Shown here in pieces: positions 13,244 through 22,259 of a DNA stretch of 28,264 nucleotides. The notes beneath the pieces are model-generated. The model worked only from the letters and a program-made list of their open reading frames with translations. It had not been told where the DNA came from and searched no databases. How positions within the stretch are numbered: position 1 is the stretch's first letter; each line of letters starts with the position of its first letter. The stretch lies in the IMG/VR virus record IMGVR_UViG_3300044684_000041, positions 1-28,264 of that record, one strand, 5' to 3'. The DNA is from a virus. Made by a program: the position numbers and the translations under genes.

Positions 13244-16200
13244 ACGACACCTTCGGCTCGAATATCGCTCGCGACGTCATCGCGCACGACGCCTACGGCT
13301 CCATCTATTCGGCGCAGTATCAGGAAGCGGCCAAGTCCGCCCGCGCCAACGAGATCGGGCGACGGCTCGGCCTGCCGCCAGATATTGTCGAGGCGAACAT
13401 GCCCGACATGATGGCTCAGGACCGGGTTCAACGAGCGATCGCGCAGGCGCGAAAGAACGCGGCCTATGCGCGGATGATGGCGAACCCCCGCCTTGCCGCT
13501 GCGGGCATCGACGATCACCATCTGCCTGCCGTCGCCAAGGCGGTCGGGGAGCATGTCGACTTCAGCGACATCAAGCGGCGGGCCGGAGGCGGACTATGGG
13601 GCGACCTCGCCGCAATCGGAGCCGGGACGGGCGTTCTCGCAACCCGCGTCGGGACCGGCTTCCTGGACCTGCTTTCCTCGGCTAGCGGGCTTGCTCATGC
13701 GGCGACCGAGATCGCGGACCGCAACCACGTCACCCTGTCGCCGGTCGATCCATTCCTCGGCGGTATGTCAATGGCGCTCCGGCTGTTCGGCAATGCCCAT
13801 CAGGCGATCCGCAAGGCCGCCGATGCAAGCCGGGTCGATACGTCCAACCGCAACTTCAACGATGTGGCAAGCGGCGTTGAAGGCATCCCGACGGCGCTTG
13901 CCGCATTGGCCGCGACCGGCGCCGGCGGGCCTGGAGCCGGAGCCGCTGTCTTTGGCGGTCAGGGCTTTTCCGACGCCTATGACGAAGGCCGGGACGCGGG
14001 TCTCAATCCCAATCGGGCCGCCCTCTATGGCGTGGGCGACGCGGCAATCCAGGCGGGGACCATGTTCCTGCCCGAGAAATACCTTGGCGGGGTCCTCTCG
14101 GGCAAGGGCGGGGCGGGAAAGGCGCTCGCCTCTGGAGTGGGACTCAGCGAAGTCGCCACAGCGCTTCAGGGCCTCAATCACTGGTATTTCATCGACAAGC
14201 CCAAGGGCGTGACGTTTGACCAGTTCGTTCAGTCCTTGCCCGACCAGATGCGCTCGACACTGGTCTCGACCCTGACGACGATGGGCGTGACCATCGGGGC
14301 GGGCCATGTCGCGTCGAAGGTGATGAACAACGTCGCCGATGCGCGGGGCCATGAAAGCCTCGACAGCGTGATGGACGCGGCGGCAAAGTCATCGACCCGC
14401 ACCAGCAACCCGTCCGACTTCGAGGCCGCCCTGAACCAGTTGGTCGGGGACAGCGACGCCTCGGATATCTACGTTCCCGCCGACAAGGTGCTGGAGCTGT
14501 TTCAACCGCAGGAAGGAAAGGCCCAGCGAGATCTTCGCTCCGATCCGTTCTGGGGCCAGTATGCGGGCCAGATCGAAGAAGCGGGAACGCTCGGCGGCGA
14601 CGTCGTTGTTCCGCTCTCTGCCGCCGCTACTCACCTTGCCGGGTCTCAAGACTGGTCCGCGATCAGGGATTTCGTTCGCACCCGGCCCGGCGGGGCTTCA
14701 CGCGCCGAGCTGAACACGGAAGCCGATCCCAAGGAACTTGAGGCGCTGGCTTCGGACATTGCGCGAAAGCTGGATGAGGCGGCACCGCACCTGAAGGCCA
14801 CGGCGCTGACACGGGATTTCGCCGCCAAGCTCGGCTACAAGGGCGAGCAGGCGGACGCGATCTCGCAATTGCTGGGAGCCGGATTGGCGCGGGCCTATGC
14901 GCTCGAAACAGCGCGTCAGGAGGCCGCTGGAAGGCCCGTGGAGAGCCTTGAAGACTTTGCCGCCTCTTGGTTGCCGGAAGCTCAAAAAACTACTCAGGCA
15001 GCGTTTGACGCAGCCAGAGCGGCCAATGAGGGCGTCACTGCGGAGGCGGCGCAGACCGGGCGCACGGATTCTCTGGCAAAAACGGCTAGCTGGGTCATCC
15101 GCGAAAAGGGAACTGGCAAGGTCATCATGGAGACGTTCGACCCCAAGCAGGTCGAAGCTCTGAACACCAACAAGTACGAGGCCGTCCCAATCCAAGAATA
15201 TCTCGGCAGCATCAACGGGAAGGGCGGCGATACGCTCTCTGACACCCAACGCCGGGGCAACATCTCTATCGCCCGCGACGCCGAAGGGCTGATGACCGGC
15301 GCTGTCATTCGCGCCTTCGAGGCATCGGACTTCTCCACCGCCATTCACGAAACAGGCCACTTCTTCCTCGAAGATTTGAAACGCCGTGCCTTGGGTGAAG
15401 GCGCGACCGAACAGGAGAAGGCCGATTGGCAGGCGGTCAAGGACTGGCTTGGCACGAGTGATGACTCGATCCCGACCGAAAGCCATGAGCAATTCGCGCG
15501 CGGGTTCGAGCGCTACATCTACGAGGGGAACGCGCCGGCCAAGGGGCTGAAGGCCGTTTTCGCCAAGATGCGCGACTTCATGGTTTCGCTCTATCGCTCC
15601 GTCCGTTCGTTCAACTCGCCGATCACGCCGGAAATCCGCAGCGTCATGGACCGGCTTCTTGCCAGCGACGACGAGATCAACGCCCGCCGCGAGGAACTGA
15701 GGCTCGGCGATCAGGCGCTCTCCGAGCTGATGAGCGGCGAGGAGCAGCAGCGCTATGCCCTGCTTGGCGAGGAGGCGCGCTCCGAAGCTCGCGACAGGCT
15801 ATACGACAAGGTTCTCTCCACCATTCGCGCCGAGCGGACCCGCACGGTAGCCAGGCGCAAGAACGAGATCAGGCAGGAGATTGGCGACCAGACCGACGCG
15901 CAGCCGATCTTCCGCGCGCTGAAGATGCTCCGCTCGGGAAGGGCCGTGGATGGAGAGACCACCCGCGTCACCATTCCTAGGCAATGGCTGGTCGACAATT
16001 ACGGCGAGGACGTTCTTGCGAAACTGCCCAAGGGCGTCCCGCCGATTGTCGACGACGCCCACGGAGTCGACCCGGAAAGCCTCGCTCAGGAAGCTGGTTT
16101 CGACAACGCCGACCAGATGGTTCAGAAGCTCATCTCTCACGAAGAGGCGCGGCAAGCGCTGAAGGCCAACGGGGACAACCGCTCCCCGCGCCGTGCCCTG

Positions 16201-19059
16201 GTCGAGAATATGACCGAGGAGAGGCTGCGAGCCGAACTCGGCGATCCGTTCGCCAATCTCGAAGAGGAAGCCGACGCCGCGCTCGCCAACGAGCGGCAGG
16301 CCGACCGCCTTTCGCTGGAGCTGAGAGCACTGTCGCGCAAGACCGGGAAACAGCCGGTGCCGTGGAAGCTGGCGAAAGACTGGGCCAGAGCGCACGTTCG
16401 CGCCGATACCGTGAGAGACGCGTCGAAGTCGGTTCAGCAATATGCCCGCATCGCGTCCAAGGCCGCGCAGGCCGTGGAAGAGGCGCTGGTCTCGGGCGAT
16501 TACGAAGCCGCGTTCAGGGCCAAGCAGCAGCAGGTCTTGAACCTCGCGCTGATGAGCGAAGCCAAGGCGGCGAAGGACGAGACCGTTGCGGCGGCCAAGC
16601 GGCTGCGCAAGATCGCCAAGGCCGCGAACATTCCCTCGGTCGATCAGGACTATCTCGATCAGGCCCACCGCCTGCTTGAGAACGTCGATATGAAGTCGCG
16701 GCCGGAGAAGGCTGTCGACCGGAGGATGGCGTTCGAGGCGTGGCACGCGAAACAGGTCGAGCAGGAGATCGATCCCGTCGTTCCGCCGGAATATCAATCG
16801 ATCCTCGGGCAGACGCACTGGACCCGCCTTAGCGTCAACGACCTCCTCGACCTCGACAAGGCCGTGAAGCAGATCGTCAAGCTCGGCCGGCTGAAGCAGG
16901 AATTGAAGGACGGCCAGAAAACCCGCGACTTCAATGAAGCCGTGACCGAGATGCAGGATCGCGGCGGACAGGTGCCACCGAGAAAGACGCGCGGCAAGAC
17001 CACCGACCCGCGCAAATCTCCCATCGGTCGAGCGGCTTCACGCCTTCGTTCGATCGACGCGGCGATGCTGAAGGCCGAACAGATCTGCATCTGGCTCGAC
17101 AACCACGACCCGAACGGGCCGTGGCAGCGCTATCTCTATCGCCCATTCGCAGAGGCGCAGGGCCGTAAGTCCGATCTCACCCGCCAGTATGGACGGGAAC
17201 TCAACGCGCTCATCAGGGCCATGCCGAAGGCGGCTGTCCGCGCGCTCACCCGCTCCGTCGATACGCCCGAGCTGGTCATCCGCAACAGCAATCACCTGTC
17301 CAACGGGCAGGCGTGGAAGGGCACCAAGGACCAGGTGCTAATGATGGCGCTGAACTGGGGCAACCTCGGGAACCGCCAGCGGCTTCTCGATGGCTTCGGG
17401 TGGCGCGAGGAAGACGTCGCCCGCGTGTTCGACCGCACCCTGACGAAGGACGATTGGGATTTCGTTCAGGGCGTGTGGGATACGGTCGACAAGCTTTGGC
17501 CCGACGTCGCCAAGCTCGAACGCGAAGTGAACGGGGTTGAGCCGGAGAAGGTCGAAGCCGCCGAAGTCCCGACGCCCCACGGCACCTACCGGGGCGGATA
17601 CTTCCCCATCGTCTACGATCCGATGCAGACCACGCACACCGCTCAGGTGGCCGAGGACAAGATGGCACCGAGCGGCGGATGGTGGTCGATCACCACCCGT
17701 TCTTCTGCGACCAAGGAGCGCGCCGAGCAGGTCAAGGGCAGGCCGCTCGACTTGTCCCTGTCCGTCATCACCCATCACATGAACGAAGTGATCCACGACC
17801 TTACCCATCGTCAGGCGGTGGGGCAGGCGAAGCGGCTCCTCGCCAACGAGCGCGTGATGGCGACGATGAACTCGCGCATGGGGCCGGAATATCTCGACGC
17901 GACCCGCCGCTGGGTCGAGAACATCGCCAAGCCGAACGCCGCCTATTCGCGCGCGAACCCCGCCGTCGTGTGGCTGGCCCGCTATCTGAACAAGGCGATC
18001 ACTACCGTTGGGCTGGGTTTCCGTGTCACGGTCTCCCTAAAGCAGCTCATGGGCATCCCCTTCTCGGCGAAGGAACTGGGCTCCGACAACCTCGCCAAAG
18101 GGATGGCGATCGTTCTCTCTAATCCGGTGGCGGCGTATCGGGAAATGACCGAGCGCTCTGCCGAGATGCGGGCGCGCTCCGACCATTTGGACGCCTCAAT
18201 CGAGGACATGCACCACGACATGTCCTCGGGGAAGCTCAAGACCATCGGGCCGCGCGGGATCACCAAATACGCCTTCCAGGGTATTGCCTACATGGACGTC
18301 GTATCGCGAACGACCGTGTGGACCAGCGCCTACAACAAGGGGATCGCCGAAGGGATGAGCGAAGCCGATGCGGTGGCCTACGGGGACCGTTCGGTTCGCC
18401 AGTCGCACGGTATCGGCTTCCAGAAGGATCGGGCCGCGATCCAGTACGATCACCCCTTCGCCCGAGCCCTATGGCCGTTCTTCTCTTACATGAATGCGCT
18501 CTACAATGCCCAGCGCGACGTCGGGCACAGGGTTGCCCGCGCCGAGACTGCAAGAGACTATGGAGAAGCGGCGCGGCGGGCGTGGTGGGTGATGGCCGTT
18601 CCGGGCCTTCTCTCGGCCACTTTGTTCGAGGACGGGCCGAGCGACGACACCGTGGGAGGATGGCTGAAGTACCTGACCGAGCAGACGATGCTCAGCAACT
18701 TCGAGAGCCTTCCCCTGGTTGGCAACTTCACCACGGCGATGGGCCGGGGCTACGGCTATCGCGCGATCTCCTATCAGCAGATCGGCGACAGCATCAAGAA
18801 GGCGGTGCAGGAAGACAAGAGGATTTTCCAGGGCGACGCGGACGTTTCCGGTGCCTCGATCAAGCATACGATGGAAGCCGTAGGCACATTGTTCGCGAAG
18901 CCCTTGGGCCAGATCGGCGCGACTGCCGGCGGCCTTTACGATTACGAGACAGGCAAGGCCGATCCGCAGAGCGTCGGCGACTGGTACTATCTCCTGACGC
19001 GCGGCAGCATCCCGCAGACCCCGACCGCCGCCGAAAGGATCGCTGGCCGCAAGCAATAG
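13240..19059 (+). CDS. Giant ejection protein with zinc-metallopeptidase motif (T7 gp16 position)
   Basis: A 1939-residue protein, larger than T7 gp16 (about 1300), the last of the ejection genes. It should be injected to form the periplasmic/inner-membrane DNA conduit. Residues about 120-160, 225-260 and 335-365 are Gly/Ala-rich hydrophobic segments that may insert in membrane. At 640-770 there is a block seen in large phage and mobile-element polyvalent proteins: RRGNISIAR, then AIHETGH (His703, Glu704, His707), FFLEDLKRRA, and ESHEQFARGFERYIYEGN, where a Glu (750 or 757) could be the third zinc ligand. A long helical middle (about 1000-1280) follows. The C-terminal third carries AQVAEDKMAPSGGW, GIGFQKDRAA and ALWPFFSYMNALYNAQRD, resembling LPD38-type polyvalent domains. 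GTG start overlapping the previous stop. No lysozyme domain is seen here. Confidence 0.85.
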   Translation: MNDTFGSNIARDVIAHDAYGSIYSAQYQEAAKSARANEIGRRLGLPPDIVEANMPDMMAQDRVQRAIAQARKNAAYARMMANPRLAAAGIDDHHLPAVAKAVGEHVDFSDIKRRAGGGLWGDLAAIGAGTGVLATRVGTGFLDLLSSASGLAHAATEIADRNHVTLSPVDPFLGGMSMALRLFGNAHQAIRKAADASRVDTSNRNFNDVASGVEGIPTALAALAATGAGGPGAGAAVFGGQGFSDAYDEGRDAGLNPNRAALYGVGDAAIQAGTMFLPEKYLGGVLSGKGGAGKALASGVGLSEVATALQGLNHWYFIDKPKGVTFDQFVQSLPDQMRSTLVSTLTTMGVTIGAGHVASKVMNNVADARGHESLDSVMDAAAKSSTRTSNPSDFEAALNQLVGDSDASDIYVPADKVLELFQPQEGKAQRDLRSDPFWGQYAGQIEEAGTLGGDVVVPLSAAATHLAGSQDWSAIRDFVRTRPGGASRAELNTEADPKELEALASDIARKLDEAAPHLKATALTRDFAAKLGYKGEQADAISQLLGAGLARAYALETARQEAAGRPVESLEDFAASWLPEAQKTTQAAFDAARAANEGVTAEAAQTGRTDSLAKTASWVIREKGTGKVIMETFDPKQVEALNTNKYEAVPIQEYLGSINGKGGDTLSDTQRRGNISIARDAEGLMTGAVIRAFEASDFSTAIHETGHFFLEDLKRRALGEGATEQEKADWQAVKDWLGTSDDSIPTESHEQFARGFERYIYEGNAPAKGLKAVFAKMRDFMVSLYRSVRSFNSPITPEIRSVMDRLLASDDEINARREELRLGDQALSELMSGEEQQRYALLGEEARSEARDRLYDKVLSTIRAERTRTVARRKNEIRQEIGDQTDAQPIFRALKMLRSGRAVDGETTRVTIPRQWLVDNYGEDVLAKLPKGVPPIVDDAHGVDPESLAQEAGFDNADQMVQKLISHEEARQALKANGDNRSPRRALVENMTEERLRAELGDPFANLEEEADAALANERQADRLSLELRALSRKTGKQPVPWKLAKDWARAHVRADTVRDASKSVQQYARIASKAAQAVEEALVSGDYEAAFRAKQQQVLNLALMSEAKAAKDETVAAAKRLRKIAKAANIPSVDQDYLDQAHRLLENVDMKSRPEKAVDRRMAFEAWHAKQVEQEIDPVVPPEYQSILGQTHWTRLSVNDLLDLDKAVKQIVKLGRLKQELKDGQKTRDFNEAVTEMQDRGGQVPPRKTRGKTTDPRKSPIGRAASRLRSIDAAMLKAEQICIWLDNHDPNGPWQRYLYRPFAEAQGRKSDLTRQYGRELNALIRAMPKAAVRALTRSVDTPELVIRNSNHLSNGQAWKGTKDQVLMMALNWGNLGNRQRLLDGFGWREEDVARVFDRTLTKDDWDFVQGVWDTVDKLWPDVAKLEREVNGVEPEKVEAAEVPTPHGTYRGGYFPIVYDPMQTTHTAQVAEDKMAPSGGWWSITTRSSATKERAEQVKGRPLDLSLSVITHHMNEVIHDLTHRQAVGQAKRLLANERVMATMNSRMGPEYLDATRRWVENIAKPNAAYSRANPAVVWLARYLNKAITTVGLGFRVTVSLKQLMGIPFSAKELGSDNLAKGMAIVLSNPVAAYREMTERSAEMRARSDHLDASIEDMHHDMSSGKLKTIGPRGITKYAFQGIAYMDVVSRTTVWTSAYNKGIAEGMSEADAVAYGDRSVRQSHGIGFQKDRAAIQYDHPFARALWPFFSYMNALYNAQRDVGHRVARAETARDYGEAARRAWWVMAVPGLLSATLFEDGPSDDTVGGWLKYLTEQTMLSNFESLPLVGNFTTAMGRGYGYRAISYQQIGDSIKKAVQEDKRIFQGDADVSGASIKHTMEAVGTLFAKPLGQIGATAGGLYDYETGKADPQSVGDWYYLLTRGSIPQTPTAAERIAGRKQ

Positions 19060-19060
19060 C

Positions 19061-19093
19061 GCGGCGATTCAACGAAAGCCAATGACGCCATAG
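19061..19093 (+). promoter_or_regulatory. Putative late promoter P3 (CGATTCAAC...TAGC) before the tail fibre
   Basis: GCGGCGATTCAAC (19061-19073), then TAGC with TAG at 19091-19093, 9 nt before the fibre ATG. This copy lies wholly in the 43-nt noncoding gap, so the motif is conserved as DNA and not as a peptide. The gene it precedes has no Shine-Dalgarno. Confidence 0.62.
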
Positions 19094-19102
19094 CGTTGCG
19101 GC

Positions 19103-21229
19103 ATGTCCGTAGTCGCGACCAATTCCTATACGCTGGCCTCGGGCAACGGCGCGACGTCGGTCTTCCCGTTCACCTTCGCCTGCCGCGATCCCTCTCAGGT
19201 TGCGGTCTACGTCAACAACGTCATCCAGCTTTCCGGCTTCTCCGTCAGCCTCAATAGCGGGTTCAACGGCGGCACGGTGTCGTTCACGGCGGCACCCGCA
19301 GCCGGGGCGAACATCATCATCGCCTCCGATCCCTCGTTCATGCAGCCCATCGCGTTCGAGAACGCCGGGCCGTACAATCCAGCGACGGTCGATGACGCGT
19401 TCGACATCGCCGCGATCCGCGCGATCTACCTTGCCGGCCTGCTTGCCCGCGCGCCACTGGTTCCGATCGGAGAGACCATCGGCCCGCTGCCCGACAAGAA
19501 CACGCGTCCGGGCCACTATTATGCGTGGGACGCGGACGGCAACCCGACCGCCGCGACCTCGACCGGAGGCGGGGACACGTCGCTTCGCACGGACCTCGCC
19601 GGGACCGCAGGAGCGTCGCTCGTCGGTTATCCCAACGGGCAGTCGCTACAGAGCGTGATCCGGGCTCCGCAGACAGCCGACGTCAACTACTTCGTCAGAA
19701 CCGATGGCAGCGACCTCAACAGCGGACTCATCAACAGTCCGAGCGGCGCGTTCCTCACCATCCAGAAGGCTATCGACACCGCTTACAACAGCCTCGACTT
19801 CAAGAAGAACAAGGTCATCATCCACGTCGCTGACGGAACCTATTCGCAGCCCGTCAGCCTCATGGGACGGCTGCAGGACGCTCGCGACAGCGCCGCGCAG
19901 CCGTTGCAGATCATCGGCAACGAGACGACGCCGGCCAACGTCGTCATCAACCCATCGACATCCTACGCCGTAGAATCGCAGGACCACGCCTATGTCCTGC
20001 TTGCCGGGCTGACCCTCCAGAACCCGACTGGCATCCTGATGATGGCCGCCAAGTACGGCATGATCGAGCATCGCAACTGCGTCCTCGGAGCGTGCCAGAA
20101 CGAAAAGGTGATGACCTTCCTTCACGGCACCATCAACGCGGTTGGGCCGACGACGGTCTCCGGCAATTGCACCAGCTTCGTCCACGCGACGCAGGATTCG
20201 GTCGTCAGCTTCTCCGGGCAGACAATCACCTTCTCCGGCTCCCCGGTGTTCTCGACCTATCTGTGGGGCATCAACGCAGCGGTGGTCGACGTATCGAGCT
20301 CGACCATCGTCGGCACCGCGACCGGCGGGATCACGGTCCACATCAATGGCGTCCTCAACGTCTCCAGCGTCACCGGAAAATGGACCGGCGGACAGGCTCC
20401 GCTGGTCGAGACTGGCGGCCTCATCATCGCCGAGGACGTTCAGCAGTACCGCACCTTCTACGTCCGCTCGGATGGCGACGATACCAACGACGGGATGCAA
20501 AACAGCGCCGCTCACGCCTTCAGGACGATCTCTGGTGCACTCACGGCAATTGCCAAGCTGCCGTTCGACCCGATCATGTGGAACGCCACCCTGTCGTCCT
20601 CGATCGTCATCCAGCTTTCCGGTCCCAGCCTTCCGGCGACGTTCAACGAGACCGTGAACCTCGTCGATCTCAAATACTCGGGCTGCACGATCATCGGCAG
20701 CGAGACAACTCCCGACAATTTCGTGATCGCCGGGCTCACGGATGGTGTGGTCGCGACCGGCACAAACACCAAGTTCTTCATTCGCGGGGTCAAGATCACC
20801 GCTCCCGGAGGGTGGTGTCTCAAGGCCGAGCAGGGTGCCGAGATCAGTTACGAGAACGTCGACTTCGGAGCCGCGAACCTGGGGCACGTCATGGCCTATC
20901 GCGGCGGCATCTGCATTGCGACCGGACCCTATACGATTACGGGTGCGGCTCCGTACCATATCCGCTCGTACATCGGTGGTGTGCTGGACGTCAGCGGTCA
21001 GTCCGTCACGCTGACGGGGACGCTGGCCTTTTCCTCAGCCTTTGCTTCGGCGGAACTGCTCGGGTGCATCAAGGCGGGCGGATCCGGCGGAAGTTTCAGT
21101 GGCGGCACGATCACCGGAGTGCGTTACAGCGCCGTCACCAACGGCGCTATCGACACGGGCGGCGGCGGCGCGAGCTTCTTCCCCGGGGGAACTGCTGGAT
21201 CGACCGCTACGGGCGGGCAATACACCTGA
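19103..21229 (+). CDS. Tail fibre/tailspike with T7 gp17-like anchor and duplicated beta-helix module
   Basis: A 708-residue receptor-binding protein. Residues 1-125 match the T7 gp17-type tail-attachment domain: NSYTLASGNGATSVFPFTF, VAVYVNNVIQLSGFSV, GGTVSFTAAPAAGANIIIAS, then DDAFDIAAIRAIYLAGL. A short linker (GHYYAWDADGNPTAATSTGG) leads to a right-handed beta-helix body. Two copies of a pectate-lyase-like entry unit are present: residues 196-277 (YFVRTDGSDLNSGLINS to IIGNETTPANVVI) and 453-537 (FYVRSDGDDTNDGMQNS to IIGSETTPDNFVI). The first is followed by helix coils ending near 450, the second by coils and a Gly-rich end. The repeat suggests internal duplication and possibly polysaccharide depolymerase activity; no catalytic residues can be assigned by eye. 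The start lacks a Shine-Dalgarno. Confidence 0.88.
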   Translation: MSVVATNSYTLASGNGATSVFPFTFACRDPSQVAVYVNNVIQLSGFSVSLNSGFNGGTVSFTAAPAAGANIIIASDPSFMQPIAFENAGPYNPATVDDAFDIAAIRAIYLAGLLARAPLVPIGETIGPLPDKNTRPGHYYAWDADGNPTAATSTGGGDTSLRTDLAGTAGASLVGYPNGQSLQSVIRAPQTADVNYFVRTDGSDLNSGLINSPSGAFLTIQKAIDTAYNSLDFKKNKVIIHVADGTYSQPVSLMGRLQDARDSAAQPLQIIGNETTPANVVINPSTSYAVESQDHAYVLLAGLTLQNPTGILMMAAKYGMIEHRNCVLGACQNEKVMTFLHGTINAVGPTTVSGNCTSFVHATQDSVVSFSGQTITFSGSPVFSTYLWGINAAVVDVSSSTIVGTATGGITVHINGVLNVSSVTGKWTGGQAPLVETGGLIIAEDVQQYRTFYVRSDGDDTNDGMQNSAAHAFRTISGALTAIAKLPFDPIMWNATLSSSIVIQLSGPSLPATFNETVNLVDLKYSGCTIIGSETTPDNFVIAGLTDGVVATGTNTKFFIRGVKITAPGGWCLKAEQGAEISYENVDFGAANLGHVMAYRGGICIATGPYTITGAAPYHIRSYIGGVLDVSGQSVTLTGTLAFSSAFASAELLGCIKAGGSGGSFSGGTITGVRYSAVTNGAIDTGGGGASFFPGGTAGSTATGGQYT
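19688..20716 (+). repeat. Internal duplication in the tail fibre gene (two beta-helix entry units)
   Basis: The units encoded at about 19688-19933 and 20459-20713 share YFVR(T/S)DG.D.N.G..NS...AF.TI..A and II G(N/S)ETTP(A/D)N.VI, spaced about 257-260 residues apart. The match is clear in protein and weak in DNA, so the duplication is old. Confidence 0.75.
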
Positions 21230-21414
21230 TGAACGGCGGCGACCTCCTTCAGCTCGGCGCTCAGTTCGGCGCTGCGGGCGTCGTGGTTGCCTACTTCATC
21301 TGGCGGGAATCGAACGACCGCAAGGACCGGCAAGCCGAGACCGACAGCCGGATCAAGCTCGCTACGGCCCTCGAAGCACTCAAGAACTTCATCATGGGCC
21401 GGCACGATGTGTAG
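21229..21414 (+). CDS. Small single-TM protein, holin or holin-like candidate
   Basis: A 61-residue protein starting through TGATG overlap with the fibre stop. Residues 8-25 (QLGAQFGAAGVVVAYFIW) form one hydrophobic helix; the rest (RESNDRKDRQAETDSRIKLA, then LEALKNFIMGRHDV) is charged and helical. A short N-terminal helix followed by a charged cytoplasmic tail is the build of small phage holins of the BhlA/UviB and pinholin-like types, and the gene heads the lysis cassette. Only one transmembrane segment is present, and a second candidate holin lies at 22256. Either may be the pore and the other an antiholin or regulator. No name can be given from sequence alone. Confidence 0.65.
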   Translation: MNGGDLLQLGAQFGAAGVVVAYFIWRESNDRKDRQAETDSRIKLATALEALKNFIMGRHDV

Positions 21415-21592
21415 GCGCGAGGACGTCCGAAGGGCGCAGGACGCGCAAGACGCCGCCGCTGAAGCCCTCGCTCACGCCTGCAAGGGTGTCTGCACAGACG
21501 ACATCGGGAAGGCGCTCCACAAGCTCTACGACAGCACATTGCAAGAGCCAGTCCCCGAGCAATTTTCGCACTTGCTGGACCGGATGAAATGA
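21407..21592 (+). CDS. NepR-like anti-sigma factor (alphaproteobacterial general stress response)
   Basis: A 61-residue protein. The C-terminal half DDIGKALHKLYDSTL, then QEPVPEQFSHLLDRM, follows the NepR core: (I/L)G..L..(I/L)Y(D/Q).(V/T)(V/L).E.(V/I)P(D/E)...(D/S)LL.(K/R)(L/M). In Alphaproteobacteria NepR binds the ECF sigma factor EcfG and keeps the general stress response off until phosphorylated PhyR removes it. The two helices joined at EPVP are the sigma-binding part. The N-terminal half (REDVRRAQDAQDAAAEALAH) is a variable helix with Cys residues. It overlaps the upstream holin-like gene by 8 nt and the endolysin start by 4 nt (ATGA), so it is made with the lysis proteins. A sigma-control or decoy role is inferred; I cannot exclude a lysis protein that merely resembles NepR. 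Confidence 0.72.
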   Translation: MCRREDVRRAQDAQDAAAEALAHACKGVCTDDIGKALHKLYDSTLQEPVPEQFSHLLDRMK

Positions 21593-22023
21593 CACCGTCC
21601 GATGCCTGCTATGCGCTAGTCCGCAATGCCGAAGGTCTGAGGCTCGCTTCCTATCAGGACAGCAAGGGCGTCTGGACCATCGGGTTCGGCCACACGCACG
21701 GCGTCGGACCCGGAATGACATGCACCGCCGATCAGGCGGAAGCCTGGCTCGAACTCGACATGGGCGAAGCGGCGGCGGGCGTGAACCTCCTCGCGACACC
21801 CTGTACGCAGGATCAGTTCGATGCGCTGACCGACTTCGCTTTCAACGAAGGCGTCCATGCGCTCGAAACCTCGCACCTCCTCCAGTACCACCGTGCCGGC
21901 GACTTCCCCGATGCCGCACATGCCTTTTCAAGCTGGGTGTTCTGCGACGGCAGGATACTCCCCGGCCTAGTGAAGCGTCGAGCGGCGGAAGCCCGTCTGT
22001 ATCTCGGCGAGGCGGACACATGA
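21589..22023 (+). CDS. Endolysin, GH24 lysozyme (T4 lysozyme-like muramidase)
   Basis: A 144-residue muramidase that cuts the MurNAc-GlcNAc bond of peptidoglycan at the end of infection. The GH24 triad is present with the expected spacing: Glu15 in RNAEGLRLASY, Asp24 in YQDSKGVWTIGFGHT and Thr30. The second conserved part (TQDQFDALTDFAFNEGVHAL, about residues 82-101) and the C-terminal LPGLVKRRAAEARLYL are typical of P22 gp19/RrrD-like lysozymes. There is no signal peptide or signal-anchor helix, so export must rely on a holin. The ATG overlaps the previous stop as ATGA and the stop overlaps the next ATG the same way. Confidence 0.94.
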   Translation: MTPSDACYALVRNAEGLRLASYQDSKGVWTIGFGHTHGVGPGMTCTADQAEAWLELDMGEAAAGVNLLATPCTQDQFDALTDFAFNEGVHALETSHLLQYHRAGDFPDAAHAFSSWVFCDGRILPGLVKRRAAEARLYLGEADT

Positions 22024-22259
22024 CCGTGACCGAGCGCCGCAGACGCATCGACGCCAACCGCTCGGTCAAGGACATTAGGCCTGGCGATTGCGTGCGCAAG
22101 ATCGGGCATCGCGGCGTCGGATTCGTGGAGGACATGCCCGACGAAAGCAACGCCTGGGTCTCGTGGAAGAGCGGGATTCTCGAACTTCTCCCTCTCGTCA
22201 TGCTCCGCAAGGTCCGCGCTGGCGGTCACAAGTACGACAGCCGCAGGTGGCAGCCGTGA
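22020..22259 (+). CDS. Small SH3-like protein of unknown function in the lysis cassette
   Basis: A 79-residue protein that begins with ATGA overlap on the endolysin stop. After a basic start (MTVTERRRRIDANRSVKD) it reads IRPGDCVRKIGHRGVGFVED, MPDESNAWVSWKSG and LELLPLVMLRKV. The alternation of short strands with GD..RK.G..G and a closing (L/V)P.(V/E)ML..V resembles SH3/KOW-type or Tudor-like barrels. No catalytic residues are visible. It sits between endolysin and holin candidate and is coupled to both, so it is made late; a binding role (cell wall or nucleic acid) cannot be decided. A real gene by overlap pattern; function unknown. Confidence 0.7.
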   Translation: MTVTERRRRIDANRSVKDIRPGDCVRKIGHRGVGFVEDMPDESNAWVSWKSGILELLPLVMLRKVRAGGHKYDSRRWQP

